64,000 nt of DNA, from assembly GCF_001941845.1 (NCBI RefSeq), contig NZ_CP018870.1, positions 2,778,501 to 2,842,500 of the forward strand, written 5' to 3'. The translations under genes and the position numbers were made by a program. Origin of the DNA: Streptomyces sp. TN58. Lineage in GTDB: Bacteria > Actinomycetota > Actinomycetes > Streptomycetales > Streptomycetaceae. Every line of letters starts with the position of its first letter. Position 1 is the first letter of the stretch. Below the pieces are notes generated by a model, which saw nothing but the letters and a program-made list of their open reading frames with translations, searched no databases and was not told the DNA's origin. Of this stretch, positions 53,560 to 62,864 are shown in pieces.

Positions 53560-55498
53560 CGGCTCGATCCTCCTGTTGTGCCTGCTCGGCCGGGCGGGCC
53601 ACGACCCGGGCCCCGTTCCCCGGCAGGGCCGTCGGGTCGGCGGGCACCGACATCGCGCCCGCGACGGGCGACCGCGGCGGTATCGGCGAGCGGTCCGCGG
53701 CCTCGGCCGTCTGCCGCTCCGCCGCCCCGCCGGAGGCCGCCGCCGCGGCGTCCGCCGCGGCCCGGGCCCGGTTCGCCCGGGAGTCCTCGGGTTCCAGCGG
53801 GATGGGCGAGCCCCGCAGCGGCTCGTCCGCCGTACGCGGCAGCGTCAGCCGGAACTGGGATCCGCCGCCCGGCTCGCCCCACGCCTGGAGCCAGCCGCCG
53901 TGCAGCCGGGCGTCCTCGACGGCGATGGACAGGCCCAGGCCCGTGCCGCCGGTCGTACGCGCCCGAGCCGGGTCGGCCCGCCAGAAGCGGTTGAAGACTC
54001 GGGTCGCCTCGCCCGGTTTGAGGCCGACACCGTAGTCGCGTACGGCGACGGCGACGGCCCCGCCCGCGGACGCCAGCCGCACCACCACGTCCCGGCCCTC
54101 GCCGTGCTCCACCGCGTTGACGACGAGGTTGCGCAGCACCCGCTCGACGCGCCGCGCGTCGGCCTCGGCGATCACCGGCTGGGAGTCGCCGAGGACCCGG
54201 ATCCGGGTGCCCTTGTGCTCGGCCAGCGGCTCCGCCCCGTCGATGACGCGGTGCACCACCTCGCGCAGGTCGATCGGCTCCGCCTCCAGGGCCGCCGCCC
54301 CGGCGTCGAAGCGGCTGATCTCCAGCAGGTCGGCGAGCAGCGACTCGAAGCGGTCGAGCTGACCGGCCAGCAGCTCCGCGGAGCGGGCCGTCACCGGATC
54401 GAAGTCGACCCGGGCGTCGTGGATGACGTCGGCGGCCATCCGCACCGTCGTCAGCGGGGTCCGCAGCTCGTGGCTGACGTCCGAGACGAACCGCCGCTGC
54501 ATCCGGGACAGCTCCTCCAGCTGCTGGATCTTGTTCTGGAGGTTCTGCGCCATCTTGTTGAAGGCCTCGCCCAGACGGGCGATGTCGTCCTCACCGGTGA
54601 CCTTCATCCGCTCCTGGAGCCGGCCCGCCGACAGCCGCTCGGCGATCCCGGCGGCCATCCGTACGGGGCTCACCACCTGGCGTACGACGAGCCAGGCGAT
54701 ACCGCTCAGCAGGACCACGACGAACAGCCCGGCGGTGGCGATGGTGGACTTGACCAGGTTGAGGGACTCCTCCTCCTGGGTCAGCGGGAAGAGGTAGTAC
54801 AGGTCGTACGGGTCCCCGTTGACGTCCGTCAGCCGCTTGCCCACGACCAGCGCCGGCTCGGGCTCCTTCTGGTCGGCACCGCTGGTGTAGCGGATCTCCG
54901 AGAAGGTCTTGAAGGTGCCGGTGGCGTGGTTGACGGCCCTGCGCAGGTTGATCGGCACACTGGCGGTCGGATCCACGTTCCCGGAGGCACGGGCGCCCCG
55001 GACGCCCTGCGCGCCCGGCTGGGGCTCCTCCCCGGTGCCGGCCCCGAGCGCGACCACCTCGAAGGCGGTCTGCCCGCCGCTGGCCAGCTGCTTGACCAGA
55101 GAGTTCATCCACGTGCTGGCGTCACGGCCGACCTTGTTGTCGGCCACGTCGGGCCCGTCCACGGTCGCGGGCGTGTTGGCCTTCTCCTGCGCCACGGCGA
55201 ACCCGCCGGCGGCCTGGCTCTGCGCGGCCTCCTCCTTGGCGTCGAGGAGGCCCTTGCTGACCTGCGCGATGACGACGAAGCCCAGCGCCAGGACCACGGA
55301 GAGCGAGATCAGCAAGGTGGCGGCGACCACCCGGAGCTGGATGTTGCGCCGCCACAGGCGGACAGCCGGACGTAGCGGCCGCCGCACGAGGCGTATGAAC
55401 AGCCGCAGCATGCGGCCCGCGGGCGCCCCGTCCCGGAGCAGCCTGCCGGTCCACAGGCGGGAACCGCCCCGGACCCTGCCCGAGGTGCCGGACTGCAC
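53549..55498 (-). CDS. mtrB: Sensor histidine kinase MtrB
   Basis: The 649-residue kinase has two membrane helices (LRVVAATLLISLSVVLALGF and ATAGLFVVVLLSGIAWLVVR) flanking an extracytoplasmic domain of about 170 residues. HAMP, then the H box FVSDVSHELRTPLTTVRMA (phospho-His), N box LRNLVVNAVEHGEG and G boxes GVGLKPG and TGGTGLGLSIAV follow. It phosphorylates MtrA and controls cell-wall remodelling, osmotic response and development. GTG 55498 is one base after the mtrA stop; another GTG at 55528 lies within mtrA. The Ala-rich C-terminal tail of about 90 residues extends past the ATPase domain. Confidence 0.94.
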   Translation of the reverse strand: MQSGTSGRVRGGSRLWTGRLLRDGAPAGRMLRLFIRLVRRPLRPAVRLWRRNIQLRVVAATLLISLSVVLALGFVVIAQVSKGLLDAKEEAAQSQAAGGFAVAQEKANTPATVDGPDVADNKVGRDASTWMNSLVKQLASGGQTAFEVVALGAGTGEEPQPGAQGVRGARASGNVDPTASVPINLRRAVNHATGTFKTFSEIRYTSGADQKEPEPALVVGKRLTDVNGDPYDLYYLFPLTQEEESLNLVKSTIATAGLFVVVLLSGIAWLVVRQVVSPVRMAAGIAERLSAGRLQERMKVTGEDDIARLGEAFNKMAQNLQNKIQQLEELSRMQRRFVSDVSHELRTPLTTVRMAADVIHDARVDFDPVTARSAELLAGQLDRFESLLADLLEISRFDAGAAALEAEPIDLREVVHRVIDGAEPLAEHKGTRIRVLGDSQPVIAEADARRVERVLRNLVVNAVEHGEGRDVVVRLASAGGAVAVAVRDYGVGLKPGEATRVFNRFWRADPARARTTGGTGLGLSIAVEDARLHGGWLQAWGEPGGGSQFRLTLPRTADEPLRGSPIPLEPEDSRANRARAAADAAAAASGGAAERQTAEAADRSPIPPRSPVAGAMSVPADPTALPGNGARVVARPAEQAQQEDRADGR

Positions 55499-55499
55499 G

Positions 55500-56189
55500 T
55501 CAGCTGGGTCCGGCCTTGTAGCCGACACCGCGCACCGTCACGACGATCTCGGGACGCTCCGGGTCCTTCTCGACCTTGGAGCGCAGACGCTGAACGTGCA
55601 CGTTGACCAGACGGGTGTCCGCCGCGTGCCGATAGCCCCAGACCTGCTCCAGCAGCACCTCCCGGGTGAACACCTGCCACGGCTTGCGCGCGAGCGCGAC
55701 CAGCAGGTCGAATTCGAGCGGCGTCAGGGCGATGGACACACCGTCCCGCTTGACCGAGTGCCCGGCCACGTCGATGACCAGGTCACCGATGGCCAGCTGC
55801 TCGGGCGCGGGCTCCTCCGACCGGCGCAGACGGGCCCGGATACGGGCCACCAGCTCCTTCGGCTTGAACGGCTTGACGATGTAGTCGTCGGCCCCGGACT
55901 CCAGGCCCACGACCACGTCCACCGTGTCGCTCTTCGCGGTCAGCATGACGATCGGCACGCCGGACTCGGCCCGGATCAGCCGACAGACCTCGATGCCGTC
56001 CCGTCCGGGCAGCATGAGGTCCAACAGGACCAGGTCGGGCTTCGCCTCCCGGAAGGCAGCGAGTGCCTTGTCACCGTCCGCTACGAACGACGGCTCAAAA
56101 CCTTCTCCCCGCAGCACAATGCCGAGCATCTCGGCCAGCGCGGTGTCGTCGTCGACGACGAGGACGCGTCCCTTCATGTTTGACATCAT
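55500..56189 (-). CDS. mtrA: OmpR-family response regulator MtrA
   Basis: The 229-residue regulator has a receiver (VLVVDDDTALAEMLGIVL; phospho-Asp in LVLLDLMLPGRDG; VMLTAKSD; DDYIVKPFKPKEL) and an OmpR winged helix (LTPLEFDLLVALARKPWQVF, VNVHVQRLRSKVEKDPERPE). It is one of the most conserved actinobacterial regulators. ATG 56189 (next to ATG 56186) gives MMSNMKGRV; an upstream TTG has no ribosome-binding site. Promoter-proximal GTTACC and GTGAGC at 56204-56220 may be its own binding site. Confidence 0.95.
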   Translation of the reverse strand: MMSNMKGRVLVVDDDTALAEMLGIVLRGEGFEPSFVADGDKALAAFREAKPDLVLLDLMLPGRDGIEVCRLIRAESGVPIVMLTAKSDTVDVVVGLESGADDYIVKPFKPKELVARIRARLRRSEEPAPEQLAIGDLVIDVAGHSVKRDGVSIALTPLEFDLLVALARKPWQVFTREVLLEQVWGYRHAADTRLVNVHVQRLRSKVEKDPERPEIVVTVRGVGYKAGPS

Positions 56190-56203
56190 CCCATTAGCCA
56201 ATC

Positions 56204-56220
56204 GTTACCCGGCGGTGAGC
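56204..56220. promoter_or_regulatory. Possible MtrA box upstream of mtrA
   Basis: GTTACC-5 bp-GTGAGC resembles the paired GT(n)ACC-like hexamers with 5-bp spacing that I recall for Streptomyces MtrA sites. It begins 15 bp before the chosen ATG. It suggests autoregulation. Confidence 0.35.
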
Positions 56221-56423
56221 TGTCCCACAGCCAAAAGGGCTGGAAATCGCCCCTCGGACCTGCGTGGCGATCGACTCGACCGGTCTGACCCGGATCGGGG
56301 CGACAATTGAAGGTACGGGCTGCCGGGGATCCGGGGGGACGGCTGGTCCGTTCGGAACCCTCACATGGCACGATGGCAGCGACCAGCGCCCCCGCCGCAG
56401 CAGGTGGATGTGAAGGAGCGACG

Positions 56424-57671
56424 ATGAACGACTCTCCGGGCTGGGCTACGCCCGGATCCTCTCCGTCCGACGGCGACCGGCAGGGAACCCCCGCCGGCCG
56501 GCCCGGCAGCGACGGCGGCGCGCAGCCTCCCGAACAGCCCGCCGGCGGCTCCAAGTGGTCCGCCGAGCAGCCCCCGCCCGGCCAGTGGTCGAGCCCCGGC
56601 GCCACACCCCCCGCCGATGCCCCGCCCACCCCGCCGGCACAGCCCGCCGCGGGCTGGGGGACGCAGCCCGGCGCCCCGTACGGCGGCGGGCCCGCCTACC
56701 CCGGCGGCCCGGGCCAGTGGGGCGGGGTCGCCGCCGCCAAGCCCGGAGTGATCCCGCTGCGCCCGCTGGGCCTCGGCGAGATCCTCGACGGCTCGGTCGC
56801 CACCATGCGCACGCACTGGCGCTCCGTCGTACCGATCACCCTGGTCGTGGCCACGGTCATCCAGGTGATCGGGGTGCTCGTGCAGAAGTTCATGCTGAGC
56901 GACCTGCCCCTCAGCTCCGAGGACATGACCGCCGAGGAGGCGATCGACAGCCTCGGCAGCACCCTCGCGGTGTCGGTGGTCAACCAGTTCATCCAGGTCA
57001 TCGGGACGATCGTGGTCACCGCGATGCTCACGATGATCTTCAGCCGGGCCGTCCTGGGTCAGCACTCCTCGGTCTCCGAGGCCTGGCGCGACGCCCGCCC
57101 CCAGCTGCTGCGCCTGGCCGGCCTGACCCTGCTGCTGGCCCTCGGCATCATCCTGCTCGGCGCCGTACTGGTCCTGCCCGGAGCCCTCGCGGGCAACGTC
57201 GGCCTCGCCGTCGTCGGCTTCGTCGCCTGGCTGCCGCTGGTCATCTGGCTCGGGATCAAGTTCAGCCTGGCCTCCCCCGCCCTGATGCTGGAGAAGAGCA
57301 CGGTCGTCAAGGCCTTCGCGCGCTCCTCCAAGCTCGTCGGCGGCTCCTGGTGGCGCATCTTCGGCATCACGGTCCTCACCAGCCTGATCGCCTTCATCGT
57401 CGCGCTGATGGTCGTCGCACCGTTCCAGATGATCGGCCTCTTCGCCTTCGGCGGCGGCCTCGACTCCCTGGAGGACGGCAGCGCCCAGACCGCCTGGGGG
57501 CCGCTGATCTTCTCCGGGATCGGTCTGATCATCGCCCAGACGATCATCATGCCCATCCAGTCCGGCGTCACCGTCCTGCTCTACATCGACCAGCGCATCC
57601 GCCGCGAGGGCCTCGACCTGGAGCTCGCCCGGGCGGCCGGCATCGAGAACTACGGCACGACCGGAGGCTGA
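56424..57671 (+). CDS. Polytopic membrane protein, first gene of the MoxR-DUF58 operon
   Basis: The 415-residue protein has a Pro/Gly/Ser-rich cytoplasmic N-terminus (about 1-130) then six or so helices. Recognisable blocks are PLGLGEILDGSVATMRTHWR, VVNQFIQVIGTIVVTAML and RSSKLVGGSWWRIFGITVLT, the glycerophosphoryl diester phosphodiesterase membrane-domain-like pattern of unknown role. ATG 56424 follows AAGGAG. It leads a five-gene run toward MoxR and DUF58 with gaps of 7 bases or overlaps. Confidence 0.8.
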   Translation: MNDSPGWATPGSSPSDGDRQGTPAGRPGSDGGAQPPEQPAGGSKWSAEQPPPGQWSSPGATPPADAPPTPPAQPAAGWGTQPGAPYGGGPAYPGGPGQWGGVAAAKPGVIPLRPLGLGEILDGSVATMRTHWRSVVPITLVVATVIQVIGVLVQKFMLSDLPLSSEDMTAEEAIDSLGSTLAVSVVNQFIQVIGTIVVTAMLTMIFSRAVLGQHSSVSEAWRDARPQLLRLAGLTLLLALGIILLGAVLVLPGALAGNVGLAVVGFVAWLPLVIWLGIKFSLASPALMLEKSTVVKAFARSSKLVGGSWWRIFGITVLTSLIAFIVALMVVAPFQMIGLFAFGGGLDSLEDGSAQTAWGPLIFSGIGLIIAQTIIMPIQSGVTVLLYIDQRIRREGLDLELARAAGIENYGTTGG

Positions 57672-57678
57672 CCCACCG

Positions 57679-58359
57679 ATGATGAGCACGGGGGGCCTCA
57701 TCACCCGCACCGCGGCACTCCTGCCGAACGCGGAGACACCACCGGTGACGACACCGCGCGCACCCGCCCAGGAGGCGGCCGAGCGCGAACTGTCCAAGCC
57801 GATGTACCACGAGAACGACCCGGGCCTGGTGGACCGCGCCCTGCGCGCCTTCTTCGACTGGCTCGACGACCTGTTCGGCGCCGCCTCCGAGGCCACCCCC
57901 GGAGGCGCCGTCGGCCTGGCCGCCGTCCTCCTCCTGCTCGTCCTGGCCGTCGCCGCCCTGTGGTGGCGCCTGGGCTCCCCCCGCCGCGGCGCCACCTCCG
58001 AAAGCGCCCTCTTCGGCGACGGCGTCCGCAGCGCGGCCGACCACCGCACCGCCGCCGAGGTCCACGCCGCCGCCGGCCGCTGGACCGAGGCCGTCCAGGA
58101 GCGCATGCGCGCCGTCGTCCGCGCCCTGGAGGAACGCACCCTCCTGGACCCCCGCCCCGGCCGCACCGCCGACGAGGCGGCCGCCGAAGCCGCCGTCTCC
58201 CTGCCGGACCACGCCGCCGCCCTCCACGCCGCCGCCCGCACCTTCGACGACGTCACGTACGGCGGCCGCACCGCGGACGCCGACACCTACGCCCGCCTGC
58301 GCACCCTCGACCACACCCTGGACCGCACGAAGCCGCTCCTGACAGGACCCACCGCATGA
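57679..58359 (+). CDS. DUF4129 membrane protein
   Basis: The 226-residue protein has one central membrane helix (VGLAAVLLLLVLAVAALWW) and a C-terminal cytoplasmic helical domain (TAAEVHAAAGRWTEAVQERM, VVRALEERTLLDPRPGRTAD), characteristic of DUF4129 proteins next to MoxR ATPases. These resemble a transglutaminase-associated domain but lack the enzyme. ATG 57679 is 7 bases after the previous stop; it overlaps the next gene by ATGA. Confidence 0.85.
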   Translation: MMSTGGLITRTAALLPNAETPPVTTPRAPAQEAAERELSKPMYHENDPGLVDRALRAFFDWLDDLFGAASEATPGGAVGLAAVLLLLVLAVAALWWRLGSPRRGATSESALFGDGVRSAADHRTAAEVHAAAGRWTEAVQERMRAVVRALEERTLLDPRPGRTADEAAAEAAVSLPDHAAALHAAARTFDDVTYGGRTADADTYARLRTLDHTLDRTKPLLTGPTA

Positions 58360-59825
58360 GCGCCCCCGACAAAGCCGGCGGCCCCCCGGACCCCACCGCT
58401 TCCACTGCTTCCGCCGGAACCGGGGGCGCATCGGGCGGATCCCCCGCGGGTTCCGGTGGGGCCGGGGGTGTGTCGGGGCGCTCCCCGCAGGGCGCCGAAC
58501 GCACCACCGCCACACCTGCCGACCCTGAGAACCGTTCGGCGCCCGAGGAGACGCCCCGGCGCGCCCCCGGCCCCACCGGAACCCCCCCGACCCCGACCCC
58601 GGCCACCGCCGCAACCGCCACCACCGCCGGCCGGGGCGACGGCGGAGCCCCCGGCCGGGGACTCGGCCCGGGACTCCGCCGAGCCACCCGCAGGGTCCGC
58701 CGTACCGCCGCCATCGTCGCCGTCCTGGCCGCCGGCGCCGTCATCCTCGCCGCCCTGAACTCCGGCACGCGCCACGGCCACCTCGACCCCCGCTCCGCCG
58801 ACCCCGCCGGCAGCCGCGCCGTCGCCGAGCTCCTCAAGCAACGCGGGGTCTCGACCCGCGTCGTCACCACCGCCCGCGAGGCCGCCGACGCGGCCGGCCC
58901 CGGCACCACCCTCCTCGTCACCGACCCGGACCGCCTCGGCGCCACCCAGCGCAGCGCCATCCGCTCCGCCATCGACCTCTCCGGCGGCCGCACCGTGCTC
59001 CTCGCCCCCGGCGACCACAGCCTCGGCGACCTCTCCCCCGGAGTCCGTACGGAGGACGACCCCGGCGCCGACGACCTCGACCCCCGCTGCGCCCTGCCCG
59101 CCGCCACTTCGGCGGGCCGCGCCGGCACCGGCGGCGACCTCCGCTACACCACCGCCCTCCCCGGAGCCACCGCCTGCTACCCCAGCGGCGGCCACCCCAC
59201 CCTCCTCGTCCTCCCCACCGGCACCACCGGTGGTGACACCGTCCTCCTCGGCTCCGAGACGATCCTGCTCAACGAGAGCCTCGCCGAGCAGGGCAACGCC
59301 TCCCTCGCCCTCCAACTCCTCGGCTCCCGCCCGGACCTCGTCTGGTACCTGCCGTCCCTCGCGGACTCCGACCCCGGCGACGGCGACCAGGACAAGAGCC
59401 TCCTCGAACTCGTCCCGGCCGGCTGGTCCTGGGCGCTGCTCCAGCTCTTCGTCGCCGCCGCCCTCGCCGCCCTCTGGCGCGCCCGCCGGCTGGGCCCCCT
59501 CGTCACCGAGCGGCTGCCCGTCGCCGTCCGAGCCTCCGAGGCCACCGAGGGCCGCGCCCGCCTCTACCGCAAGGCGGGGGCACGCGACCGCGCCGCCACC
59601 GTCCTGCGCGCCGCCTCCCGCGAACGCCTGGCCGCCCTGGTCGGCGTACCGCCCACCCAGGCCCACGACCCGGCCGCACTGGTCCCGGCCGTCTCCGCCC
59701 GCCTGACGGGCGGGCCCCAGGACGTGGCCGCCCTGCTCTTCGGCACCACCCCCTCCGACGACGCGGCGCTCGTCGCGCTCGCCGACCACCTCGACGCCCT
59801 CGAAAGAGAGGTCCGCACGTCATGA
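58356..59825 (+). CDS. DUF4350 membrane protein
   Basis: The 489-residue protein has a long disordered Thr/Pro/Gly-rich N-terminus (about 1-110), a membrane helix (IVAVLAAGAVILAALNSG), an extracytoplasmic DUF4350 domain (SRAVAELLKQRGVSTRVVTT, LLVTDPDRLGATQRSAIRSA, like a GATase/GldG-type fold) and a second helix near 385 (WALLQLFVAAALAALWRARR) before a cytoplasmic tail. It overlaps both neighbours by four bases. Confidence 0.82.
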   Translation: MSAPDKAGGPPDPTASTASAGTGGASGGSPAGSGGAGGVSGRSPQGAERTTATPADPENRSAPEETPRRAPGPTGTPPTPTPATAATATTAGRGDGGAPGRGLGPGLRRATRRVRRTAAIVAVLAAGAVILAALNSGTRHGHLDPRSADPAGSRAVAELLKQRGVSTRVVTTAREAADAAGPGTTLLVTDPDRLGATQRSAIRSAIDLSGGRTVLLAPGDHSLGDLSPGVRTEDDPGADDLDPRCALPAATSAGRAGTGGDLRYTTALPGATACYPSGGHPTLLVLPTGTTGGDTVLLGSETILLNESLAEQGNASLALQLLGSRPDLVWYLPSLADSDPGDGDQDKSLLELVPAGWSWALLQLFVAAALAALWRARRLGPLVTERLPVAVRASEATEGRARLYRKAGARDRAATVLRAASRERLAALVGVPPTQAHDPAALVPAVSARLTGGPQDVAALLFGTTPSDDAALVALADHLDALEREVRTS

Positions 59826-60808
59826 CGTACCCGGCCACCGAGTCCACGGCCGCGACCGCGGACAGCGCCCGCGCTTCCCTCGAAGCGCTCCGCACCGAGA
59901 TCGGCAAGGCCGTGGTCGGTCAGGACTCCGCCGTCACCGGTCTCGTCGTCGCCCTGCTGTGCCGCGGCCACGTCCTGCTCGAAGGCGTCCCCGGCGTCGC
60001 CAAGACCCTCCTCGTGCGGGCCCTGGCGGCGTCCCTCGAACTCGACACCAAGCGCGTCCAGTTCACCCCGGACCTGATGCCCAGCGACGTCACCGGCTCG
60101 CTCGTCTACGACGCCCGCACCGCGGAGTTCTCCTTCCAGGACGGCCCGGTCTTCACCAACCTCCTCCTCGCGGACGAGATCAACCGCACGCCCCCCAAGA
60201 CGCAGTCCTCCCTCCTCGAAGCGATGGAGGAGCGCCAGGTCACCGTCGACGGCACTCCCCGCAAGCTCCCCGAGCCGTTCCTCGTCGCCGCCACCATGAA
60301 CCCGGTCGAGTACGAGGGCACCTATCCGCTTCCCGAAGCCCAGCTGGACCGCTTCCTCCTCAAGCTCACCGTGCCCCTCCCCTCCCGCGAGGACGAGATC
60401 GGCGTACTGACCCGTCACGCCGCCGGCTTCGACCCCCGGGACCTGAAGGCCGCCGGCATCCGCCCGGTCGCCGGCCCGGCCCAGCTCGAAGCGGCCCGCG
60501 ACGCCGTCGCCCGCGTCTCGGTCTCCCCAGAGATCGCCGGCTACGTCGTCGACATCTGCCGCGCCACCCGCGAATCGCCCTCGCTCGTCCTCGGTGTCTC
60601 CCCGCGCGGTGCGACGGCCCTCCTCGCGACCGCCCGCGCCTGGGCGTGGCTCACCGGCCGCGACTACGTCATCCCTGACGACGTCAAGGCCCTCTCCCTC
60701 CCCACGCTCCGCCACCGCGTGCAGCTGCGCCCGGAGGCGGAGATGGAAGGTGTCACGGCGGACGCCGTCATCACGGCGATCCTCTCCCACGTCCCCGTTC
60801 CGCGCTGA
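59822..60808 (+). CDS. MoxR-family AAA+ ATPase
   Basis: The 328-residue ATPase has Walker A EGVPGVAKTLLVRALA, Walker B LLLADEINRTPPKTQ and sensor 1 VAATMNPVEYEGTYPLPEAQ with LDRFLL. MoxR chaperones work with DUF58/VWA partners to mature complexes. ATGA overlap upstream; its TGA overlaps the ATG of the DUF58 gene by one base, so the stoichiometry may be controlled by reinitiation. Confidence 0.93.
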   Translation: MTYPATESTAATADSARASLEALRTEIGKAVVGQDSAVTGLVVALLCRGHVLLEGVPGVAKTLLVRALAASLELDTKRVQFTPDLMPSDVTGSLVYDARTAEFSFQDGPVFTNLLLADEINRTPPKTQSSLLEAMEERQVTVDGTPRKLPEPFLVAATMNPVEYEGTYPLPEAQLDRFLLKLTVPLPSREDEIGVLTRHAAGFDPRDLKAAGIRPVAGPAQLEAARDAVARVSVSPEIAGYVVDICRATRESPSLVLGVSPRGATALLATARAWAWLTGRDYVIPDDVKALSLPTLRHRVQLRPEAEMEGVTADAVITAILSHVPVPR

Positions 60809-62118
60809 TGGCCCTCACCGGACGCGCCGCCCTCCTGGCGGCCCTCGGCAGCATCCCCGTCGGCGTCCTGGAGCCGAGCTGGGCCGGCATGCTCGCGGTC
60901 AACGGTCCGATCGCGCTGGCCTGCGCGGTCGACTACGCCCTGGCCGCGCCGGTACGCAGCCTGGTGCTGGCCCGGTCCGGCGACACCTCCGTCCGCCTGG
61001 GCGAACCGGCGGACGTCCACCTGACCGTCACCAACCCGGGCCGCCGCACTCTCCGTGCCCGCGTCCGCGACGCCTGGCCCCCGAGCAGCTGGACCCCGGG
61101 CACGGAGGCGGCCGCGTCCCGCCACGAGCTGGTCGTCCCGGCGGGCGAGCGCCGCCGCCTGACCACCCGGCTGCGTCCCACCCGCCGCGGCGACCGCCGG
61201 GCGGACCGCGTCACGATCCGCTCCTACGGGCCGCTCGGCCTGTGGGCCCGTCAGGGCTCCCACCCCGCCCCCTGGACGGTCCGGGTCCTGCCCCCGTTCA
61301 CCAGCCGCAAGCACCTGCCGTCCCGACTGGCCCGCCTGCGCGAACTGGACGGCCGCACCAGCCTCCTGACCCGCGGTGAGGGCACCGAGTTCGACAGCCT
61401 GCGCGACTACGTCCCCGGCGACGACACCCGCTCCATCGACTGGCGTGCCACGGCCCGCCGGCACAAGGTGGCCGTCCGTACCTGGCGTCCCGAACGCGAC
61501 CGGCACATCCTGATCTGCCTCGACACCGGCCGCACCTCCGCGGGCCGCGTCGGCGACGCTCCCCGTCTGGACTCGGCGATGGACGCGGCGCTGCTCCTCG
61601 CCGCCCTGGCCACCCGCGCCGGCGACCGCGTGGACCTCCTCGCCCACGACCGCCGCCCCCGCGCCCAGGTCCAGGGCCGCGCGGCGGCCGACGTCCTGCC
61701 TTCCTTCGTGAACGCGATGGCCACCCTCGAACCGGAACTGGTCGAGACGGACTCCCGCACCCTGGTGTCCACCATCCTCCGCAGCGCACCGCGCAGGTCC
61801 CTGGTGGTCCTCCTGACGAGCCTGGACGCCGCCCCCGTCGAAGAGGGCCTGCTCCCGCTCCTGCCGCGTCTCACCCAGCGCCACACGGTCCTGCTGGCCT
61901 CGGTGGCCGACCCCCACGTGGCGGCGATGACCGCCTCCCGCGGCACCGTGGACGCGGTCTACGAAGCCGCGGCCGGCACCCAGACCCAGGCCCAGCGCCG
62001 CCGCACGGCCGACCAGCTCACCCGCCACGGCGTCCACGTGGTCGACGCCACCCCCGACACCCTGGCCCCCACCCTGGCCGACGCCTACCTGTCCCTCAAA
62101 GCAGCCGGTCGCCTCTAG
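60808..62118 (+). CDS. DUF58 domain-containing protein
   Basis: The 436-residue protein has an N-terminal membrane segment, an immunoglobulin-like domain (GEPADVHLTVTNPGRRTLRA), then the DUF58 motif GEGTEFDSLRDYVPGDDTRS, IDWRATARRHKVAVR, and a VWA-like fold (DRHILICLDTGRTSAGRVGD). It is the usual partner of MoxR. It is the last gene of the operon: 62 bases separate it from the Uma2-like gene. Confidence 0.9.
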   Translation: MALTGRAALLAALGSIPVGVLEPSWAGMLAVNGPIALACAVDYALAAPVRSLVLARSGDTSVRLGEPADVHLTVTNPGRRTLRARVRDAWPPSSWTPGTEAAASRHELVVPAGERRRLTTRLRPTRRGDRRADRVTIRSYGPLGLWARQGSHPAPWTVRVLPPFTSRKHLPSRLARLRELDGRTSLLTRGEGTEFDSLRDYVPGDDTRSIDWRATARRHKVAVRTWRPERDRHILICLDTGRTSAGRVGDAPRLDSAMDAALLLAALATRAGDRVDLLAHDRRPRAQVQGRAAADVLPSFVNAMATLEPELVETDSRTLVSTILRSAPRRSLVVLLTSLDAAPVEEGLLPLLPRLTQRHTVLLASVADPHVAAMTASRGTVDAVYEAAAGTQTQAQRRRTADQLTRHGVHVVDATPDTLAPTLADAYLSLKAAGRL

Positions 62119-62180
62119 CCAACTCCGCTCGGGCCATCGCTTGGCTGGATACGCTGGCTGGGACCCACCAGGAGGACATC

Positions 62181-62777
62181 ATGGCCGACCTCACCCCCGA
62201 GCAGATGCGCCGCATGCACGATTTCGCGGAACAGCTCGCGGAGCTGGCCGAGCACCAGGAAGACCAATGGAAGGTGCAGACCACCGACGGTCAGATCTTC
62301 CTCACGATGATGAGCCCCACGGCTCCCCACGGGCTCAACGTGGTGCGGCTGCGCCGTCAGATCGAGGCCCAGACACCAGAAGTCATGGCCCTCAATGACA
62401 CGAACATGGGTGATCCTCAAACCGGCCTGACCAAGGTCCCCGATCTCATGGTCATCGCGGAGGAAGACACCGACGACACCGCCAAGGTCGTCAACGCCCG
62501 CGACGTCCTGCTGGTGGTCGAGGTCGTCTCACGGACGAACTCGCTGACTGACATCCGCGACAAGCTGCACGACTACCCCAGGATGGGAGTGCCGCTGTAC
62601 GTCGTCGTAGACCCCCGCAAGGACAAGAAGACGGTCACCGTACACAGCGACCCCTCATCCGGACCCGACGGCATCCGCTACCGGAAAGCGGTCCCCTACG
62701 CCTTCGGGGACACCGTCATCGCCGGTCGCTGGACGCTCGACACGAGCAGCCTCAAGAGCTACCCCGCCGACTGGTGA
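62181..62777 (+). CDS. Uma2-family (putative restriction-endonuclease-fold) protein
   Basis: The 198-residue protein follows the Uma2/DUF820 pattern: DGQIFLTMMSPTAPHGLNVV, KVPDLMVIAEEDTDD, LLVVEVVSRTNSLTDIRDKL and GVPLYVVVDPRKD. The PD-(D/E)xK-type residues would be D in VPDLMV and E-V in VVEVVS, with the following K in DKL. Streptomyces genomes carry many scattered copies, mostly of unknown function. ATG 62181 follows CAGGAGGACATC. Its composition is slightly less GC-rich than the upstream operon. It ends 45 bases before the rRNA operon terminator. Confidence 0.85.
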   Translation: MADLTPEQMRRMHDFAEQLAELAEHQEDQWKVQTTDGQIFLTMMSPTAPHGLNVVRLRRQIEAQTPEVMALNDTNMGDPQTGLTKVPDLMVIAEEDTDDTAKVVNARDVLLVVEVVSRTNSLTDIRDKLHDYPRMGVPLYVVVDPRKDKKTVTVHSDPSSGPDGIRYRKAVPYAFGDTVIAGRWTLDTSSLKSYPADW

Positions 62778-62822
62778 GACGAGGCGGGGCGTGGCAGCGT
62801 TCGGCCGGCCCGTGAACGCAGA

Positions 62823-62852
62823 AAAGCCCCGCACCAGAAGGTGCGGGGCTTT
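62823..62852. terminator. Terminator of the rRNA operon
   Basis: AAAGCCCCGCACC (62823-62835), loop AGAA, and GGTGCGGGGCTTT (62840-62852) form a 13-bp stem. On the minus strand it follows 5S by about 12 bases and ends in TTTTC. It can also serve the Uma2-like gene. Confidence 0.88.
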
Positions 62853-62864
62853 CCCACAATGATT

